64,000 bases of DNA from Polycladidibacter stylochi (GTDB lineage Bacteria; Pseudomonadota; Alphaproteobacteria; Rhizobiales; Stappiaceae), in assembly GCF_001562055.1 (NCBI RefSeq), contig NZ_LLWE01000040.1, positions 1-64,000 on the forward strand. The letters are read 5' to 3'. How positions within the stretch are numbered: position 1 is the first letter of the stretch; every line of letters begins with the position of its first letter. Positions 26,592 through 35,358 of the stretch are shown here, piece by piece. Under the pieces are notes generated by a model. That model ran no database searches, was not told where the DNA came from, and saw nothing but the letters and a program-made list of their open reading frames with translations. A program made the position numbers and the translations under genes.

Positions 26592-26951
26592 AAAGCTGAC
26601 CTGGAAATAATAATCAGAGGACACCATCACTCTGACCAGGTCGTTCGCAGCTAGGAAGTGCGAGGCGAGGACACAAGATCAAAACGACGGCACAAAGCAC
26701 CACGCGAGAGCTTATCTCGCGCGCTCATTCGTCGTCGTTGTTCAAAGTGTTTGCTCAACTCTCGATCCTTTAAATATGCCAGTTGGAACCATGCCAACTC
26801 GGCATTTCTACGCAATGCTGCATATCACAGCTCCAAGTAGAGGTAAAGCGGCATTACAAACAGGCGCTTTAGTTTCACTCACCAACACTTAAGTATCCCT
26901 CAATTTCTTTAGTACACGCTTGAAACGATATTTCACTGTAACTATAATCAC
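26592..26951. other. Gene-free spacer with paired stems
   Basis: This 360-bp stretch separates the GNAT gene from the end of a Nudix gene, both on the minus strand. A 60-codon + strand ORF (26658-26840) exists but has an arginine-rich, low-quality product and no ribosome site, so I do not call it. The only structure is the nested pair of stems at 26683-26739. Confidence 0.5.
26683..26739 (-). ncRNA. Candidate structured RNA or leader, nested stems
   Basis: The outer stem is AACGACG (26683-26689) with CGTCGTT (26733-26739). The inner stem is CGCGAGA (26703-26709) with TCTCGCG (26715-26721) around a five-base loop. Both are perfect. It lies about 90 nt upstream of the GNAT start on the minus strand, so it could be a 5' leader of that gene or a free small RNA. 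The pairing is seen; the role is inference. Confidence 0.35.
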
Positions 26952-27425
26952 TTACCATATGCTATCATAGGGGCCATCCCCTGCCAGTTCCAACAAACGC
27001 TGTTGTGTCGCTCGCGTAATTCCCTTTGGCAAAGCATTCAATGCAAAAAAGCCTGTCTCGGCTATTTCTTTAGAAGGGCGCTGCCATGTCGAATCAATGG
27101 CGACGTTATTAGCTTGATATAAAGCCACATGATCCCGCCCTGTCCCTCTACGATTATTGAGGTAAACCGCTTTCAATTGTAGTGGTTCGTCCGTAATGGC
27201 TCCGCATTCCTCAAATAGCTCTCGCCGTGCGGCATCTTGAAGGCACTCTCCAAGGTCCACCCCGCCACCGGGCAGATACCAACCTGTCAAATAAGTATGG
27301 CGCACCAGTAACACTTCGCCATTTTGATTAAACGCGGCAATGCGTACACCAAGTGTCATCGCCCGCCTCAAAAGCGCAAGGCTTTGTACCACTTTGGTTA
27401 TCAAGCGCCCCCATATTCCTGCCAA
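26952..27425 (-). CDS. Nudix hydrolase
   Basis: The 157-residue protein carries a good Nudix box, LPGGGVDLGECLQDAARRELFEECGAI (residues about 70-96), with the catalytic REL.EE core. The rest of the fold is a small alpha/beta Nudix domain with few additions. The N-terminal helix is somewhat hydrophobic. The nucleotide substrate cannot be told from sequence. It is divergent from the metallophosphoesterase gene, with about 150 bp between starts. Confidence 0.85.
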   Translation of the reverse strand: MAGIWGRLITKVVQSLALLRRAMTLGVRIAAFNQNGEVLLVRHTYLTGWYLPGGGVDLGECLQDAARRELFEECGAITDEPLQLKAVYLNNRRGTGRDHVALYQANNVAIDSTWQRPSKEIAETGFFALNALPKGITRATQQRLLELAGDGPYDSIW

Positions 27426-27577
27426 TTTCTACCCCCAATTCTCATTGTAAAAAACGATAGCCACCCCTGAAACAAAGCAGGCCAGCACCCATATATGCAT
27501 CCTATTATTTTTGTGCATTAAAAAATACTCGTCTTTAAAAGGCTTGACCCGATCATTGAACTGGCAATGATGCCTTT

Positions 27578-28489
27578 ATGTTTACGCTCGCCCATTTTTC
27601 CGATCCGCATCTAGCTCCACTGCCTCCAGTAAAAGCACGTCAGCTGTTCTCCAAGCGCGTGTTGGGCTATCTCAATTGGAAGCGCAACCGTGGGCGCAAA
27701 CTCACCACTTCGTATTTAGAGGCGCTAATCGCCGACATGCTGGCCCAAAAGCCCGAACATCTCGCATTAACGGGTGATTTGGTAAATATTGCCCTGCCTG
27801 AAGAGTACATCACCGCCAAGCATTGGTTACAATCTATTGCAACGGGCGATATGCTCACCGTTGTCCCGGGCAATCACGATGCTTATGTCCCTGGTGCGCT
27901 GGCAAAAGCAACAGAGCACTGGGCACCCTATATGCGTTCTGATGGTCAAAACCAGCAAACGGCCCCGGTGTTTCCACTCATGCGCCAGCGAGGGCCGCTT
28001 GCCATCATCGGCTTATGTTCGGCCAAAGCGACCGCACCGTTTATGGCCAGCGGGCATATTTCCAAAGCACAGCTCACGGCTCTGCCACATTACCTGCAAG
28101 ACGCCAAAGCACGCGGTTTGTTTCGGGTGGTTATGCTGCACCATCCCCCACTGAAAAACGCCACCAGCATACACAAACGCTTACGTCATGCAGAAAAACT
28201 CCAGGAAATCCTTGCCCGCGATGGCGCAGAACTGATCCTGCACGGCCACACCCACTATGACACGCAAATGTCACTGCAAGGGCCGAACGGCCCCATTCCG
28301 GTTATGTGCGTTCCATCTGCCTCCAACGGGCCGGGGGCGCATAAACCGGCTTGCGGTTATAATCTCTATCAAGTAAGTGGTAGCGCTTCTTCATCGTGGC
28401 AGTGCCAACTCATCAAGCGCAGATATCATACACAAAGCCAGGCCATAACAACCCAAGAGGAAATTGCACTTAATATACCAATGGGTTAA
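27578..28489 (+). CDS. Calcineurin-like metallophosphoesterase
   Basis: The 303-residue phosphoesterase shows the full metal-site series: FSDPHL (residues 8-13), LTGDLVN, PGNHDAY, MLHHPP and LHGHTHYD. These are the dinuclear-metal ligands of the family that includes cyclic-nucleotide and UDP-diacylglucosamine phosphodiesterases. The closest group appears to be the CpdA-like/ICC class, but substrate is uncertain. No signal peptide is seen, so it is cytoplasmic. It converges with the next gene, leaving four bases between stop codons. Confidence 0.88.
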   Translation: MFTLAHFSDPHLAPLPPVKARQLFSKRVLGYLNWKRNRGRKLTTSYLEALIADMLAQKPEHLALTGDLVNIALPEEYITAKHWLQSIATGDMLTVVPGNHDAYVPGALAKATEHWAPYMRSDGQNQQTAPVFPLMRQRGPLAIIGLCSAKATAPFMASGHISKAQLTALPHYLQDAKARGLFRVVMLHHPPLKNATSIHKRLRHAEKLQEILARDGAELILHGHTHYDTQMSLQGPNGPIPVMCVPSASNGPGAHKPACGYNLYQVSGSASSSWQCQLIKRRYHTQSQAITTQEEIALNIPMG

Positions 28490-28493
28490 AAAA

Positions 28494-29141
28494 TTATTGA
28501 GCGCCGAAGTAAAACAGTACAGCCACAGCTAATCCCAATGCTCCAGTAACAAAACCAATCAAAAAAGAAGATAATCCAAAACCCATTCTTTCAAGTTTCT
28601 CTTCTCTTGGCTTCTTCTGTTTTTGGGCAACCTTCTCGGGCAATACAGCTTGTGCCTGCGGGCTTGGCTTCTCCTCTTCCTGCTCTTGCACCAAAACACC
28701 GCGCATTTTTGCAAGCAACACATCACTATCCAACATACGCTCGCGCTCAATTATGCGCTGCGCAATATAGTGGGTTATGCAATCGGCCATATCATCCAGA
28801 TTACCACTTTCTAGCAAAACAACGCGTCCTAGTCGGGTATCCTTCACAAACCGGTAAGTACTATGGTTGCGTGCCATCACCACGTGGGCGGTCATATCAA
28901 TCCACAAACGCGGCTGGCTTCCCCCCATTATTTTTAGGGCAAACTGCTGGTCATTCTCGGGGATTTCCCGAAAAACATCCTGTAGCTCTTCGCTTAAAAG
29001 TTCCAGTCGGGTGCGTTCATTTTCCTGCAAATCCAGCACCGCATCACTTTGCTCCATTTCCTTAACGCGCACGCTGCGAATAGCCTCGCGTAAAGAGCGT
29101 ACTTTAGCATGCGGAACAACATTATCCCGATGGTCAGACAT
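28494..29141 (-). CDS. Unrecognised tail-anchored protein
   Basis: I do not recognise this 215-residue protein. Residues 1-60 are charged and helix-forming (VRSLREAIRSVRVKEMEQSD), residues about 60-150 look like a compact mixed fold (FALKIMGGSQPRLWIDMTAHVVMARN), then comes a Glu/Lys/Gln-rich linker, and the last 25 residues form one membrane helix followed by GAQ. The layout is that of a C-tail-anchored inner-membrane protein facing the cytoplasm. The ATG at 29141 follows GGAG with good spacing and is preferred to one four codons earlier. It lies downstream of flhA with its own spacer, so a link with flagella is only positional. Confidence 0.6.
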   Translation of the reverse strand: MSDHRDNVVPHAKVRSLREAIRSVRVKEMEQSDAVLDLQENERTRLELLSEELQDVFREIPENDQQFALKIMGGSQPRLWIDMTAHVVMARNHSTYRFVKDTRLGRVVLLESGNLDDMADCITHYIAQRIIERERMLDSDVLLAKMRGVLVQEQEEEKPSPQAQAVLPEKVAQKQKKPREEKLERMGFGLSSFLIGFVTGALGLAVAVLFYFGAQ

Positions 29142-29504
29142 TAAAAACTCCAAAAGGTCAAACGCCCCGATAGCCCGTCACCCATTACAAAAGGCGTATC
29201 TTCAAAAAATGCCGACTTTCAAGTAAATCTGGCTTGAAAGCAAAAAGGCAACACACCCATCAATTATACAGGCCGGCTACATCTACAACGGATGCAAACT
29301 CACTATAAAACGATCGCATTTACGAGAGCACCGTAAATTGCAAAACAATTACTTAAGGCAACTATAAACTTTTTACGCAAAAAGTATTCCTTTGCGCCAC
29401 GTCATCCACTAACAACTATTGTTGCATGGTTAAAAAAGTCTACCCTATTCTAGGGTGCGTTTAAATTAATTTATAGCAACACCACTAATTCCCACGAAAA
29501 CCAA
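29142..29504. other. Intergenic region downstream of flhA
   Basis: About 360 bp. It holds the flhA terminator at 29432-29456 and, by position, the promoter of the tail-anchored protein gene. I see no ORF worth calling. Confidence 0.5.
29432..29456 (-). terminator. Intrinsic terminator of flhA
   Basis: On the minus strand ACCCTA (29456-29451), loop GAA, TAGGGT (29447-29442) is followed within three bases by six T residues. It lies about 50 nt past the flhA stop and ends the flbD-flhA transcript. Confidence 0.75.
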
Positions 29505-31682
29505 TTAAATACTCGTTATGGTTTTCAGTTTGGCTTTTGGGTGAACTTCGTTCTGGCTCATAACAAATGTTTGGGGCCGGAATCGCTCTACAATGGATCG
29601 CACAAACGGGCGTGATTGCGCCGAGCACAACAGTACCGGCACCTCGCCTTGTGCGCTGGCTTGTTCAAAAGCATCGCGCACCAGCATCACAAACTCTTGC
29701 AGTTGAGAGGGAGGCATAGCCAACACTTTTTCCTCACCCTCGCCCACGGTCGATTCAATAAACGCGCTTTCCCACTCTGCACTTAAACTAATCAGTGGCA
29801 AATACCCGTTGGGCGATTGGTTGGCAGCACATATTTGCCGTGCCAGCCGTGTGCGCACATGCTCGGCAATCTGGTTGGGGCTGCGATATGAGCCAATGGC
29901 ATCGGCAATACCTTCCAATACCGTTCCCAAATCACGAATAGAAACCCGCTCCTCAAGAAGTGCCTGCAAGACCCGCTGGATACCGGAGATAGAAATTTGA
30001 GCCGGAACCAAGTCTTCTACCAGTTTCGCTTGTTCTTCGCGCAGCTCCTTGAGCAGCAGCTGTACATCCGCATAGGTCAACAACTCGGAAATATTCGCCT
30101 TAATAATTTCGGTTAAATGGGTCGAAAGCACCGTCGCCGGATCCACCACCGTATAGCCCAACAAACTGGCATCCTCGCGGTGTTGTGGTTCCAGCCATGT
30201 AGCAGGTAGGCCAAAGGTCGGTTCTTTTGTTTGTACCCCTGGCAGCTGAACCTCTCCTCCTGTTGGGTCCATCGCCATAAATTGCCCGGGGTATAAGGTG
30301 CCGCGCCCGCTTTCCACCTCTTTAATCTTGATTATATATTCATTGGGCTGCAACTGAATGTTATCCAGCAGCCGAACCGATGGCATAATAATGCCCATAT
30401 CTGCCGCCACCTGACGGCGCAGCGCTTTAATCTGTGCGGTAACCTGGTCCGTTTCCTCCGCATTGCGCCCGTTTATAATCGGCAGCAACGCATACCCAAG
30501 TTCAATACGCAAAACATCCATTTTCAAGCTATCTGCAATAGGCGCTTCCGGTGGCGGCTTGGGCTTGTCGGCAATTGCTTTTTCCGCCACTTCTTTTGCT
30601 TTTTCCGCCATTTGCTCCTTGGTTACCTTACGCGCAAAATAAGCGGCCCCGCCAGCAAGCGCCAAAAACGGCACCATGGGAATACCGGGTAATAGCGACA
30701 GTACAACCATCACAAACGCCGACATGCCCAGCGCCTTGGGATAACCGGTAAACTGCTTCATCAACTCACGGTCGGCAGAGCCTTGCAAGCCAGCCTTGGA
30801 AACCAGAATACCGGCAGCGGTTGAAACAATAAGCGCTGGAATTTGCGAAACCAGTCCATCACCGATGGTCAAAAGCGTGTAGTTTTGCGCCGCATCGCTA
30901 AAGCTCAACCCCTTTTGCGCCACCCCAATAATCATGCCGGCAATAATATTGATGAAGGTAATCATCAAACCGGCAATGGCATCACCGCGCACAAACTTGT
31001 TGGCACCATCCATAGCACCAAAAAAAGTAGACTCCGCCTCAAGCTCTTGCCGCCGTGCCCGCGCCTGTTTTTCATTAATCAATCCGGCAGAAAGGTCGGC
31101 ATCAATCGCCATCTGTTTACCGGGCATAGCATCCAGCGTAAAGCGGGCAGAAACTTCCGCAATCCGCCCCGAACCCTTGGTGATAACAATAAAATTAACA
31201 ATCACCAGAATGGCAAAAACAATAATCCCGATAACAAAGTTGCCCCCCATGACAAAGCTGCCAAAAGCGGCAATCACACTCCCGGCGGCCTCTGGCCCTT
31301 CATGCCCATGACTTAAAATCAAACGGGTCGAAGCCATATTGAGCGCCAGCCGCAACATAGTGGCAATCAGCAAAACAGTCGGAAAAGATGAGAACTCCAA
31401 AGGCTTATGGGTAAACAGGCCTGTCATCAAAATCATGACAGAAAAAATGATTGAAACCGCTAAAAACAAATCCAGCATTATGGCCGGCATCGGCATGATG
31501 AGCATCACAAGGATAACCATCACCCCAAAGGCCAAACCCAGATCGCCATTTTTGATATGGTCAATAAATTCGTTGAGCGCACCGCCGGCACGCCCGGAAC
31601 GGGCCGTGCCATCCGGCAAGCCATCAGCAGCACCATTAGCCCCTGCTTGTAGCTCTTGCCCCTCGACCTCACTCATGACCAT
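29505..31682 (-). CDS. flhA: Flagellar biosynthesis protein FlhA
   Basis: The 725-residue FlhA is the central membrane component of the flagellar type III export gate. The N-terminal half has eight predicted membrane helices and the FHIPEP-family signature region (STRLILSHGHEGPEAAGSVIAAFGSFVMGGNFVIGI), with GSGRIAEVSARFTLDAMPGKQMAIDADLSAGLI. The C-terminal half is the cytosolic nonameric ring that docks substrates (DVLRIELGYALLPI onward). It is slightly longer than the usual 690-700 residues because of a Gly/Ala-rich N-terminal tail of about 35 residues. Either of the two nearby ATGs could be the start. It is last in the flagellar run led by fliF. Confidence 0.96.
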   Translation of the reverse strand: MVMSEVEGQELQAGANGAADGLPDGTARSGRAGGALNEFIDHIKNGDLGLAFGVMVILVMLIMPMPAIMLDLFLAVSIIFSVMILMTGLFTHKPLEFSSFPTVLLIATMLRLALNMASTRLILSHGHEGPEAAGSVIAAFGSFVMGGNFVIGIIVFAILVIVNFIVITKGSGRIAEVSARFTLDAMPGKQMAIDADLSAGLINEKQARARRQELEAESTFFGAMDGANKFVRGDAIAGLMITFINIIAGMIIGVAQKGLSFSDAAQNYTLLTIGDGLVSQIPALIVSTAAGILVSKAGLQGSADRELMKQFTGYPKALGMSAFVMVVLSLLPGIPMVPFLALAGGAAYFARKVTKEQMAEKAKEVAEKAIADKPKPPPEAPIADSLKMDVLRIELGYALLPIINGRNAEETDQVTAQIKALRRQVAADMGIIMPSVRLLDNIQLQPNEYIIKIKEVESGRGTLYPGQFMAMDPTGGEVQLPGVQTKEPTFGLPATWLEPQHREDASLLGYTVVDPATVLSTHLTEIIKANISELLTYADVQLLLKELREEQAKLVEDLVPAQISISGIQRVLQALLEERVSIRDLGTVLEGIADAIGSYRSPNQIAEHVRTRLARQICAANQSPNGYLPLISLSAEWESAFIESTVGEGEEKVLAMPPSQLQEFVMLVRDAFEQASAQGEVPVLLCSAQSRPFVRSIVERFRPQTFVMSQNEVHPKAKLKTITSI

Positions 31683-31747
31683 CTAACCCCAAGTTCAAAT
31701 GCCCTTTTTCACAAAACACATGCATTCAGCCAAGCCAACGCCAATGC

Positions 31748-33133
31748 CTACGGCGCACGAATGGCAGCTGGTGCTTCTCGGCGGCTTTCCCCTGGCTGCG
31801 CCACCTCAACCCCTTCCTGCACATAAAGGTTCAGCTTATTGCGTAAGGTTCGTATTGAAATGCCAAGTATTTTGGCAGCATGCGTACGATTGCCAAGACA
31901 ATGGTCAAGTGTGTCTAAAATCAAATCCCGTTCCACATCCGCAACGCGCCGCCCAACCATCGAGCGGGCCATGGCTTCAGCTGTACTGGCAGCAACAGCA
32001 ACTGCATTCGAAGCCGCGCACGGTTTTACCGGCGCACCATCCGGCATTAAAATGGCGTCAACACCAATCTCGCCGTTTTGCGCCAGCAGTAATGCCCGGT
32101 GCATGGTGTTTTCCAACTCCCGCACGTTGCCCTTCCACGGGTTGCTTTGCAAAACCGCTTCCGCCTCTTTGCTAATGGCTAAAGGCTGCATACCGTTAGC
32201 CTTGGCATAAATCCCAACAAAGTGCTGCGCTAAGGCGGCAATGTCTTTTGGTCTTTGCCTTAAGGGCGGTAAATGCAAATTCACCACATTCAAGCGGTAT
32301 AAAAGGTCTTCACGAAAGGTCCCTTCTTTCACCGCTTCACTCAAATTACGGTTCGTTGTCGCCAAAATACGAATATTCACAGGAACCGGCTTGCTGCCAC
32401 CAACGCGGTCCACAACCCGCTCTTGCAGCACACGCAACAACTTGGCCTGCAAGCGTACATCCATCTCGGAAATCTCGTCCAGCAGCAAAGTACCGCCATT
32501 GGCCTCTTCAAACTTGCCAATGCGCCGCGCCACCGCACCGGTAAACGCCCCTTTTTCATGGCCAAACAATTCGCTTTCCAGCAAATGTTCGGGTATGGCG
32601 GCGCAATTAATCGAAACAAAACTGTTCCCTGCCCGCCGCGACTGGTTATGAACAAAGCGCGCAATTACTTCTTTACCGGAACCAGACTCACCACTAATCA
32701 AAACCGAGGCATCCGAAGGAGCAATTTGCTTTGCCAAAGCCACAACGGCGCTCATCGCCTCGTCACGATAAACCATATCGCTTTGGTCTTGACTAACGGC
32801 TGCCAGCACGGCTGCAATCAATTCTGGATCAGGCGGCAGAGGAATATATTCTTTCGCACCCGCCCGTATGGCATTCACAGCAGCACTTGCATCTGTATTG
32901 CCAATACCACAGGCCACAATCGGCACAGCCATGCGCTCTGCTTCCATGCCCAAAACCAGCTTGCCAATATCCTCGCGCACATCCACCATTAACAAGTCGG
33001 CCCCGTGGGCACGCAGGGCCTTCATAGCACGCAAACCGTCACTCGCATGGGTCACACTTGCCCCGCGCTCCATGGCAATTTTGCTCGCACTTGTCAGCTG
33101 CCCGTCAAGTCTACCAACAATTAACAGCCGCAT
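31748..33133 (-). CDS. flbD: FlbD-type sigma54-dependent flagellar regulator
   Basis: The 461-residue protein has an N-terminal receiver-like domain (residues 1-115), a sigma54-activating AAA+ domain and a C-terminal Fis helix-turn-helix. The phosphoacceptor-like Asp is in LLMVDV, but the N-terminal acidic pair is weak (IVGRLDG), as in Caulobacter FlbD. The AAA+ part shows GESGSGKEV, GAFTGA (the sigma54-contact loop) and TLLLDEISEM. The HTH is LGNRTHAAKILGISIRTLRNKLNLY. In Caulobacter FlbD switches flagellar genes between early and late classes. It lies directly behind fliN, as in that genus. Confidence 0.9.
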   Translation of the reverse strand: MRLLIVGRLDGQLTSASKIAMERGASVTHASDGLRAMKALRAHGADLLMVDVREDIGKLVLGMEAERMAVPIVACGIGNTDASAAVNAIRAGAKEYIPLPPDPELIAAVLAAVSQDQSDMVYRDEAMSAVVALAKQIAPSDASVLISGESGSGKEVIARFVHNQSRRAGNSFVSINCAAIPEHLLESELFGHEKGAFTGAVARRIGKFEEANGGTLLLDEISEMDVRLQAKLLRVLQERVVDRVGGSKPVPVNIRILATTNRNLSEAVKEGTFREDLLYRLNVVNLHLPPLRQRPKDIAALAQHFVGIYAKANGMQPLAISKEAEAVLQSNPWKGNVRELENTMHRALLLAQNGEIGVDAILMPDGAPVKPCAASNAVAVAASTAEAMARSMVGRRVADVERDLILDTLDHCLGNRTHAAKILGISIRTLRNKLNLYVQEGVEVAQPGESRREAPAAIRAP

Positions 33134-33171
33134 CTCTCACCCTTCCCCATGCCAAAACCGGTCCTTGCTCG

Positions 33172-33516
33172 CTACTTGTCGGATTTAATAATCTCGGTCA
33201 TGGTCACACCGAGTTTTTCTTCCACCAAAACAACTTCACCCCGGGCCACCAGCCGGTCATTAATAAAAATGTCTATGGCCTCACCCACTTTACGATCCAG
33301 CTCCATCACGACCCCTTCGTCAAGCCGAAGCAAGTCGGATACCTTCATTTTCGAGTGCCCTAAAATGGCTGAAATTTGTACCGGTACGTCAAATACGGCT
33401 TCAAGGTCCGCAGCATTTTTCGTCGTAGGAATTTCGTCTTCAAACATTTTGCCAGGGCGGCTACCGCCTTCAAGCTCATGGAAAACCACACCATGTTCCA
33501 GATCATCCCCGCTCAT
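33172..33516 (-). CDS. fliN: Flagellar motor switch protein FliN
   Basis: The 114-residue FliN forms the lower C-ring with FliM and binds CheY-P and FliH. The SpoA (C-ring) domain occupies residues about 40-112: FDVPVQISAILGHSKMKVSDLLRLDEGVVMELDRKVGEAIDIFINDRLVARGEVVLVEEKLGVTMTEI in substance, with the hallmark G..ID..VN. and ARGEVV. The ATG overlaps the fliH stop (ATGA), so translation is coupled. Confidence 0.94.
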   Translation of the reverse strand: MSGDDLEHGVVFHELEGGSRPGKMFEDEIPTTKNAADLEAVFDVPVQISAILGHSKMKVSDLLRLDEGVVMELDRKVGEAIDIFINDRLVARGEVVLVEEKLGVTMTEIIKSDK

Positions 33517-34229
33517 AACTGCTCCTCATCATGGCCGGGTATGCTTTGGCTCATCGCCCCGTCCGTATCCCCGTTACTTCGTGCTTCAAAATAATTGGCT
33601 ATAGCTTTTTCTATCTTGGCAAGGTTCATCGCCATATCACGGTTAATGCCGCCCTCGGGCCACTCAATACGGCAGTTGCCTTGTTGCATACCCTCAACGC
33701 CAAGCACCTGTAAGCGCCCCTCAAAGCTGTGTCGTGCCACCAGTTGATCGGTAACCTGCGCCAACTCCTCGGCATCTTCTTGAGGTAACATCACCACCAG
33801 CGAAGGTGTTTTGCGTAAAGGTGCCAAACATGCAGTTAAAAGGGCAACCACTTCCCCAATAGGTTCACGTGCGACCAGGTGCTCGCATAACTTTCGCGCC
33901 ACAACAATGCTCAGTTCTGCGGCTCGTTTTTCTTGTGCCAGCAGCTCCGCATCCAGCTGCACCAGGCTTTTGCGCACAATACCCTCAAGCTTGTCAGCAA
34001 GCGCATCCACATGCGCCTTATGTGCCCCGCTAAGCCTCTGCTCCGCTTCACGTTGCCCCTCAGCAAACCCCTCGCTACGCGCCTGCGCCAACAAGGCTTC
34101 GTGTTCCTTTACGCTTATCATCGGCTCGGCAACCACCATCACCGGTTCTTCGTTTATCTCAGGCGCAGAAAAATCTGTATCAAACAAAAATCGCGCAGGA
34201 GTTACGCCCTTACGCAAAACACTCACCAT
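33513..34229 (-). CDS. fliH: FliH-like flagellar export regulator (FlbE type)
   Basis: The 238-residue protein lies where Caulobacter has flbE, a FliH homologue that restrains the FliI export ATPase and links it to FliN. Sequence similarity is weak, as usual for FliH, but the central charged helix (about residues 50-130: HEALLAQARSEGFAEGQREAEQRL, LEGIVRKSLVQLDAELLAQEKRAAEL) and the C-terminal alpha/beta part fit. The start at 34229 (MVSVLRKG) follows GAGGTGG; a longer open stretch upstream begins with an improbable Cys-rich segment. Confidence 0.75.
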   Translation of the reverse strand: MVSVLRKGVTPARFLFDTDFSAPEINEEPVMVVAEPMISVKEHEALLAQARSEGFAEGQREAEQRLSGAHKAHVDALADKLEGIVRKSLVQLDAELLAQEKRAAELSIVVARKLCEHLVAREPIGEVVALLTACLAPLRKTPSLVVMLPQEDAEELAQVTDQLVARHSFEGRLQVLGVEGMQQGNCRIEWPEGGINRDMAMNLAKIEKAIANYFEARSNGDTDGAMSQSIPGHDEEQL

Positions 34230-34289
34230 AACAGCCACCTCGAAACAGCAGGTGGCCCAGCAACAACATCCAATAGGGATAGGCAAGCT

Positions 34290-35354
34290 TTAGTAGACAA
34301 ACTCATCCTCCCCTTTCTTTTTGCTGATAGAAATTTCACCCGAAGCCGCCAGTTCCTTGGCTTTGCCCACCATGGCAGATTGCGCCTCGTCCACCTCGCG
34401 TAAGCGCACAGGCCCAAGTGTTTCCATATCTTCAATCAGCATTTTGGCGGCACGTGCCGACATATTGCTGGTGAAAAATTCAATGGCGATCTCATTGGCA
34501 CCCTTTAGCGCTAAAGCAAGCTTATCCTTCTCGATAGTGCGCAATAAAGTTTGACAACTCGCCGCATCCAGCTTTAACAAATCTTCGAAGGTAAACATCA
34601 TATTACGGATTTTCTGGGCCGACTCGCGGTCATCTTCTTCCAGAGCAGTCAAAAACCGGACTTCCGTTTGCCGATCAAAATTATTGAAAATCTCCGCCAT
34701 AATCTCGTGGCTGTCACGCCGGCTGGTCTGCGAAAGGTTGGACATGAACTCAACGCGTAATGTCTGCTCCACCTTGTTCAAAATATCCTTTTGGATAGAT
34801 TCCATCTTCAGCATACGAGTAACAACTTCGAGCGATAAATCCTCTTGCAACAGCGAAAGCACCCGCGCAGCATGCTCGGGGTGGATTTTTGTCATCACCA
34901 CCGCAATGGTCTGCGGATATTCATTCTTCAAATAATTGGCGAGAATTTGCTCGGGCACATTGGAGAGCTTCTCCCACATATTACGCCCGGCCGGACCGCG
35001 GATTTCCTCCATGATCTGGTTCACCCGATCACCAGGTAAAAACGAGTTCAACAGTCGCTCGGTCACATCAACGTTACCGGTCAGTGCACCATTGGTCGAA
35101 AGCTTCTTTAAAAAATCAACAAACAGCTCCTCCAGCATTGCCGGAGTTACAGGCCCAAGGCTCGCCATAGCCGCCGAGACCTCGCGCACCTCGATCTCGT
35201 CCAGCCCTTCCCAAATACGTTTGCCGTGTTCTTCACCAAGCGCCAGCAATAAAACCGCAGCCCGTTCGGCCCCGCTCAAGCGCCGGTCTTCACCACTGGC
35301 ACTGAGCGTTAATCCACTGCTGCTATTGCTCACATGTTCGCTTTGCGCATCCAT
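34290..35354 (-). CDS. fliG: Flagellar motor switch protein FliG
   Basis: The 354-residue FliG is the torque-generating rotor protein of the C-ring. The three domains can be followed: FliG-N with [24 protein letters not shown], FliG-M with [39 protein letters not shown] (carrying the EHPQ-equivalent EYPQT), and FliG-C with the charged torque helix near [28 protein letters not shown]. The ATG at 35354 stands two bases past the fliF stop region; an ATG at 35384 would overlap fliF by 26 bp. The C-terminus ends in a Lys/Glu tail. Confidence 0.95.
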   Translation of the reverse strand: MDAQSEHVSNSSSGLTLSASGEDRRLSGAERAAVLLLALGEEHGKRIWEGLDEIEVREVSAAMASLGPVTPAMLEELFVDFLKKLSTNGALTGNVDVTERLLNSFLPGDRVNQIMEEIRGPAGRNMWEKLSNVPEQILANYLKNEYPQTIAVVMTKIHPEHAARVLSLLQEDLSLEVVTRMLKMESIQKDILNKVEQTLRVEFMSNLSQTSRRDSHEIMAEIFNNFDRQTEVRFLTALEEDDRESAQKIRNMMFTFEDLLKLDAASCQTLLRTIEKDKLALALKGANEIAIEFFTSNMSARAAKMLIEDMETLGPVRLREVDEAQSAMVGKAKELAASGEISISKKKGEDEFVY

Positions 35355-35358
35355 AAAT

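Noticed and set aside
26658-26840. 60-codon + strand ORF beside the nested stems
   Set aside because: Arg- and Ser-rich product, no ribosome site, no family motif; the DNA is better explained by paired stems.
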